Source of the DNA: Lachnospiraceae bacterium
GTDB lineage: Bacteria; Bacillota; Clostridia; Lachnospirales; Lachnospiraceae
DNA length: 33,351 bases
Assembly (NCBI GenBank): GCA_017427775.1
Contig: JAFRSD010000022.1
Location: 1 to 33,351 of the forward strand
Direction of reading: 5' to 3'
Positions 30,880 to 33,351 of the stretch are shown piece by piece (position 1 is the stretch's first letter; each line of letters opens with the position of its first letter). The position numbers and the translations under genes were made by a program. Under the pieces are notes generated by a model, which did no database searches, was not told where the DNA came from, and saw only the letters and a list, made by a program, of their open reading frames with translations.

Positions 30880-32511
30880 TCAGCCGTTCTGTGACTTTTC
30901 CATGATATGGAGATCTTCCGGATCGAAGGTCAGACCGACAACTGCGCCGACCTCGGTCTCCTTGGTCGTATCCACGCGGTACTCGTAACCACGGGTCTTA
31001 AAGGTTACCGGATAGGAACCGGGAACCACATTGGCAGGGTCAAAGTCATATTCCACCGAAACGATCTCAACAGGGTTTCCGTCAACGAGGTCAAATGCCT
31101 GCGCGTTGGCCCAGATCTTCAGATCGGTTTCAAGCGCGATACTCTCCGCGATCTCATCGGCCTTTTTGAAGAAGTTAACCGCGTAAATCTCCTCTCCGTG
31201 CTCTTCCGCAACAAAGCGATTCGCCTCCTGTACGATCATATCGGCGGTGACACTTGTGCCCGCAGCGGTATGGAACGTAACCGGATAGCGGCCGTTCTTC
31301 ATACTCAGTTCATAGTCAAGGCGGGTAATGGAAATACGCTCGTCACTCGTCGGATCCCATGCCTGGGCGTCCGCACGGTCGATGATGAAAGCGTCCGCAT
31401 TTTCCGGATGTTCGATCATCTCGGATACGTCGTCCGCGTCCACATAGAAATCGTTGGCGCTCATCATTTCGCCGGCAGCCTCGTTTACAACAGGCTTATC
31501 CTCGGAAACGACCATTTCTACGGTAATGCTCGTACCGGCTTTGGTCTCGACTACTGTCTCGTAATGAACGCCCTTAAAGAGCGTGGAACGTACGATTCCG
31601 CGTAGCTTACCTTCCTTTACCGGAACGATGTCAAGGTCCTCGGGACGGATCACGACGTCAACCTTCTCATTGGTTCCGAATCCCGCGTCAACACAGTCAA
31701 ACTGACGGTCCTCGAACATAACCTTGTGGTCCTTGATCATCACGCCGTCAACGATATTGCTTTCGCCGATGAAGTTCGCAACATAGCGGTTCACCGGCTC
31801 GTTGTAAATGTCCGTAGGAGAACCGATCTGCTGGATCTTACCGTCCTTCATGATGACGATCTTATCGGACATCGTCAGTGCTTCTTCCTGGTCATGCGTT
31901 ACGAAGATGAATGTGATTCCTACTTCCTTCTGAATCTTCTTGAGCTCGCGCTGCATGCCCTTTCTGAGCTTTGCGTCAAGCGCTCCGAGAGGCTCGTCCA
32001 GAAGGAGAACCTTCGGTTCGTTTACAAGTGCTCTCGCGATAGCGACACGCTGCTGCTGTCCGCCGGACATCTCATGCACGCCGCGCTTTCCGAAATCCTC
32101 AAGACCTACCAGTTTCAGCATACGGGTAACCTTCTGATAGATGATATCCTTAGGTTCTTTTTTGATCTTAAGGCCAAATGCAACGTTATCGAAAACGTTC
32201 ATATGCGGGAACAGCGCGTACTTCTGGAATACCGTATTGAGATCTCTCTTATACGGCGGCAGATTCGCGATACTCTGTCCGTCGAAGATTACTTCGCCTT
32301 CGTCGGGCTCAAGGAATCCGCCGAGTATGCGAAGAAGCGTCGTCTTACCGCAGCCGGAAGGACCGAGCAGGGTAACAAATTCATTCTCATAAATGTCAAG
32401 ATCAATGCCCTTTAATACGAGCTGGCCGTCAAACTTCTTAACAATGTTCTTGAACTGGATCAGAAGCTTCGGCTTATCGGCCTCATGTTTTGCTTTCAAA
32501 TTGTCACTCAT
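30880..32511 (-). CDS. potA: Spermidine/putrescine ABC transporter ATPase with unusual double insertion
   Basis: 543 residues against about 350-380 for typical PotA. The ATPase domain is complete: Walker A GPSGCGKT (50-57), Q-loop Gln96, signature MSGGQQQR (148-155), Walker B LLLDEP (169-174), switch His206. The C-terminal regulatory part starts normally ([21 protein letters not shown], to about 323) and ends normally ([18 protein letters not shown], 520-537). Between them lie two tandem copies of a roughly 91-residue unit (326-416 and 418-507), absent from ordinary PotA. It energises PotBC from the cytoplasm. The start with GGAGG 8 nt upstream is preferred over an in-frame ATG 15 codons earlier. 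17 bp after the regulator gene. Confidence 0.95.
   Translation of the reverse strand: MSDNLKAKHEADKPKLLIQFKNIVKKFDGQLVLKGIDLDIYENEFVTLLGPSGCGKTTLLRILGGFLEPDEGEVIFDGQSIANLPPYKRDLNTVFQKYALFPHMNVFDNVAFGLKIKKEPKDIIYQKVTRMLKLVGLEDFGKRGVHEMSGGQQQRVAIARALVNEPKVLLLDEPLGALDAKLRKGMQRELKKIQKEVGITFIFVTHDQEEALTMSDKIVIMKDGKIQQIGSPTDIYNEPVNRYVANFIGESNIVDGVMIKDHKVMFEDRQFDCVDAGFGTNEKVDVVIRPEDLDIVPVKEGKLRGIVRSTLFKGVHYETVVETKAGTSITVEMVVSEDKPVVNEAAGEMMSANDFYVDADDVSEMIEHPENADAFIIDRADAQAWDPTSDERISITRLDYELSMKNGRYPVTFHTAAGTSVTADMIVQEANRFVAEEHGEEIYAVNFFKKADEIAESIALETDLKIWANAQAFDLVDGNPVEIVSVEYDFDPANVVPGSYPVTFKTRGYEYRVDTTKETEVGAVVGLTFDPEDLHIMEKSQNG
30991..31536 (-). repeat. Two tandem Ig-like units inserted in the PotA C-terminal domain
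   Basis: Copy 1 (PotA residues 326-416) and copy 2 (418-507) align: [80 protein letters not shown]. The G-x-Y-P-V-T-F-x-T...G-T-S-x-T pattern is one I associate with Ig-like repeats of Gram-positive surface proteins, which is odd in a cytoplasmic ATPase. Confidence 0.8.
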
Positions 32512-32528
32512 TGCTGTTCCTCCGTTTA

Positions 32529-33062
32529 TCAGAAAATAGGCGGTGTGGAGATCCACAGTACCTTTGCTGTCTTGGTTGCTTTATTGGAAATGGAATGGTC
32601 TTCCCTGCCCTTCAGGTAGAACGTCTCGCCCTTTCGGACCGTACTCGCCTTCCCTCCGATGTCAAGAGTGACAATTCCGTCGAGCACATAGCCGAACTCC
32701 TCGCCGTTATGTGGGTTTACGACAAATGAGCTGCTCTTCGGGGGTATCTCTATAAGAATCGGCTCCATCTCATTCTTCTGTGAATTCGGAACGATCCAGT
32801 TGACAATGTAATCATCCTTCTCATCCACGAAGAAATCGTTCTTGTGAAATACGATCTTCTCCTGCTTCTCTTCGCCGAAGAACTCTCCGAGCGAACTTCC
32901 GAGTGCCTCGAGAATATCATTCAAAGTAACGATGGACGGCGATGTCAGATTTCTCTCCACCTGGGAAAGAAAGCCCTTCGTCAATTCACACCGGCTCGCC
33001 AGTTCCTCCAGTGTTAAGTTCTGGCGGACACGCATCTGCTTCAATTTATGTCCGATTTCCAT
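32529..33062 (-). CDS. XRE-family regulator with cupin domain, pot operon regulator
   Basis: 177 residues. The N-terminal helix-turn-helix (about 5-60, with [21 protein letters not shown] at 16-36) is followed by a small cupin (about 100-175; [12 protein letters not shown] and [15 protein letters not shown]). XRE-cupin proteins next to potABCD are commonly polyamine-responsive regulators, PuuR-like in layout. It is the first gene of the pot operon (17 bp before potA), so it likely controls its own operon. GGGAGG lies 8 nt before the ATG, and three related 13-bp boxes surround the promoter. The effector, presumably a polyamine, is inferred. Confidence 0.93.
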   Translation of the reverse strand: MEIGHKLKQMRVRQNLTLEELASRCELTKGFLSQVERNLTSPSIVTLNDILEALGSSLGEFFGEEKQEKIVFHKNDFFVDEKDDYIVNWIVPNSQKNEMEPILIEIPPKSSSFVVNPHNGEEFGYVLDGIVTLDIGGKASTVRKGETFYLKGREDHSISNKATKTAKVLWISTPPIF

Positions 33063-33084
33063 TCCGAACCCTCCCGTTTATGAA

Positions 33085-33097
33085 TACTAAACAAAAA
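33085..33097 (+). promoter_or_regulatory. Operator-like box 1 of the pot operon
   Basis: TACTAAACAAAAA on the plus strand, in the transcribed leader just before the ribosome site. Exact inverted partner of box 3 at 33179-33191. Confidence 0.5.
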
Positions 33098-33106
33098 ATG
33101 TGCAAA

Positions 33107-33119
33107 TAGTAAACCAAAC
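33107..33119 (+). promoter_or_regulatory. Operator-like box 2 of the pot operon
   Basis: TAGTAAACCAAAC, a diverged direct repeat of box 1 with 22-bp periodicity (two helical turns), located at the probable transcription start. Confidence 0.45.
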
Positions 33120-33126
33120 GACTATT

Positions 33127-33154
33127 ATTATACACGTCCCGCTTTGAAAAGCAA
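33127..33154 (-). promoter_or_regulatory. Promoter of the regulator-potABCD operon
   Basis: Minus-strand TTGCTT (33149-33154), 16-bp spacer, TATAAT (33127-33132). Transcription would start near 33120, about 58 nt before the start codon. Confidence 0.7.
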
Positions 33155-33178
33155 TAGAAAAATAGCATTTTATAAAAC

Positions 33179-33191
33179 TTTTTGTTTAGTA
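33179..33191 (-). promoter_or_regulatory. Operator-like box 3 of the pot operon
   Basis: Identical to box 1 on the opposite strand, about 25 bp upstream of the -35 box. Boxes 1 and 3 flank the promoter, which would suit a looping or cooperative repressor. Confidence 0.5.
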
Positions 33192-33247
33192 ATGGAAAAC
33201 ACCCCGAAATTGATATGTACCCAGAATCCTGGACACTTTATCTATGA

Positions 33248-33351
33248 TCAACCGAAACACATGGATGCTTCCCTGTATCTTGCAGGGGGCATCCATTTTG
33301 TTTTCGCCTGAATCCGCTCGTTGTTGTAGTAATCTATGTATTCTTTCAGGG
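33248..33351 (-). CDS. IS3-family transposase (OrfB), C-terminal 34 residues only
   Basis: Translating the minus strand gives a C-terminal end containing YIDYYNNERIQAKTKWMPP and then YREASMCFG before a TGA stop at 33248-33250. The Y-N-x-x-R-I-Q-A-K-x-K-W-M-P-P pattern is the conserved end of IS3/IS150-group DDE transposases. The gene continues past the window edge, so completeness and activity cannot be judged. Confidence 0.88.
   Translation of the reverse strand, partial: LKEYIDYYNNERIQAKTKWMPPARYREASMCFG
33261..33296 (+). terminator. Hairpin in the transposase 3' end, terminator-like on the plus strand
   Basis: An 8-bp outer stem (33261-33268 with 33289-33296) and a 5-bp inner stem (33271-33275 with 33283-33287), with a small bulge, are followed by TTTG TTTTC on the plus strand. 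It could stop outside transcription from entering the element antisense to the transposase. Confidence 0.4.

Larger units (their letters stand above)
33216..33351 (-). mobile_element. End of an IS3-family insertion sequence, cut by the window edge
   Basis: The element end is placed at 33216, where TGTACCCAGAATCCTGGACA begins, a TG-starting terminal repeat just beyond the 3' end of a transposase gene. The other end lies outside the window, so terminal repeats and target duplication cannot be compared. Confidence 0.75.

Noticed and set aside
1-33351. tRNA or rRNA genes
   Set aside because: No cloverleaf-like pattern, CCA-ending stem or rRNA segment was noticed in the intergenic regions read; a dedicated tRNA search could not be run.

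Overview
The window looks like chromosomal DNA from an anaerobic Firmicute of class Clostridia, most likely family Lachnospiraceae. Pointers are the adjacent NifU-like and GGGtGRT genes, a class B sortase with an N-P-x-T-G surface protein, a regulator-potABCD polyamine operon, AGGAGG-type ribosome sites, and sigma-A promoters with 16-17 bp spacers. This is judged from gene families; no 16S gene or marker phylogeny is available here.

Layout. 1-184: three consecutive hairpin terminators. 185-4900 (minus): class B sortase, degenerate metallophosphoesterase, AEC-family permease, then a large alpha/beta hydrolase; the first three are packed as an operon. 5100-6830 (plus): a NifU/IscU-like protein and a GGGtGRT protein, tightly coupled and with codon use suggesting strong expression. 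6975-18530 (minus): one 3851-residue secreted, wall-anchored protein built of about 38 Ig-like modules of two types, including a roughly 2.5-kb ten-module segmental duplication. 18939-20219 (minus): a divergent seryl-tRNA synthetase. 20446-21306 (plus): an unrecognised membrane-anchored protein.

21346-25064 (minus): operon nnr, CBS/CorC-type protein, rlmH and a eukaryotic-type HisA. 25222-27141 (plus): an ABC-F ATPase. 27246-27926 (minus): a GntR/FCD regulator with a palindrome over its own -10 box. 28104-33062 (minus): XRE-cupin regulator, potA, potB, potC, potD, a polyamine importer operon with three regulator-like boxes around its promoter; PotA carries an unusual double insertion. 33216-33351: the end of an IS3-family insertion sequence, directly upstream of that promoter.

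How it fits together. The sortase could anchor the giant protein, whose N-P-S-T-G signal suits class B enzymes. The housekeeping genes (serS, rlmH, nnr, ABC-F) form an ordinary background. The least explained parts are the NifU-like/GGGtGRT pair, the pseudo-phosphatase next to the sortase, the modular giant protein, and the surface-protein-like insert inside cytoplasmic PotA.
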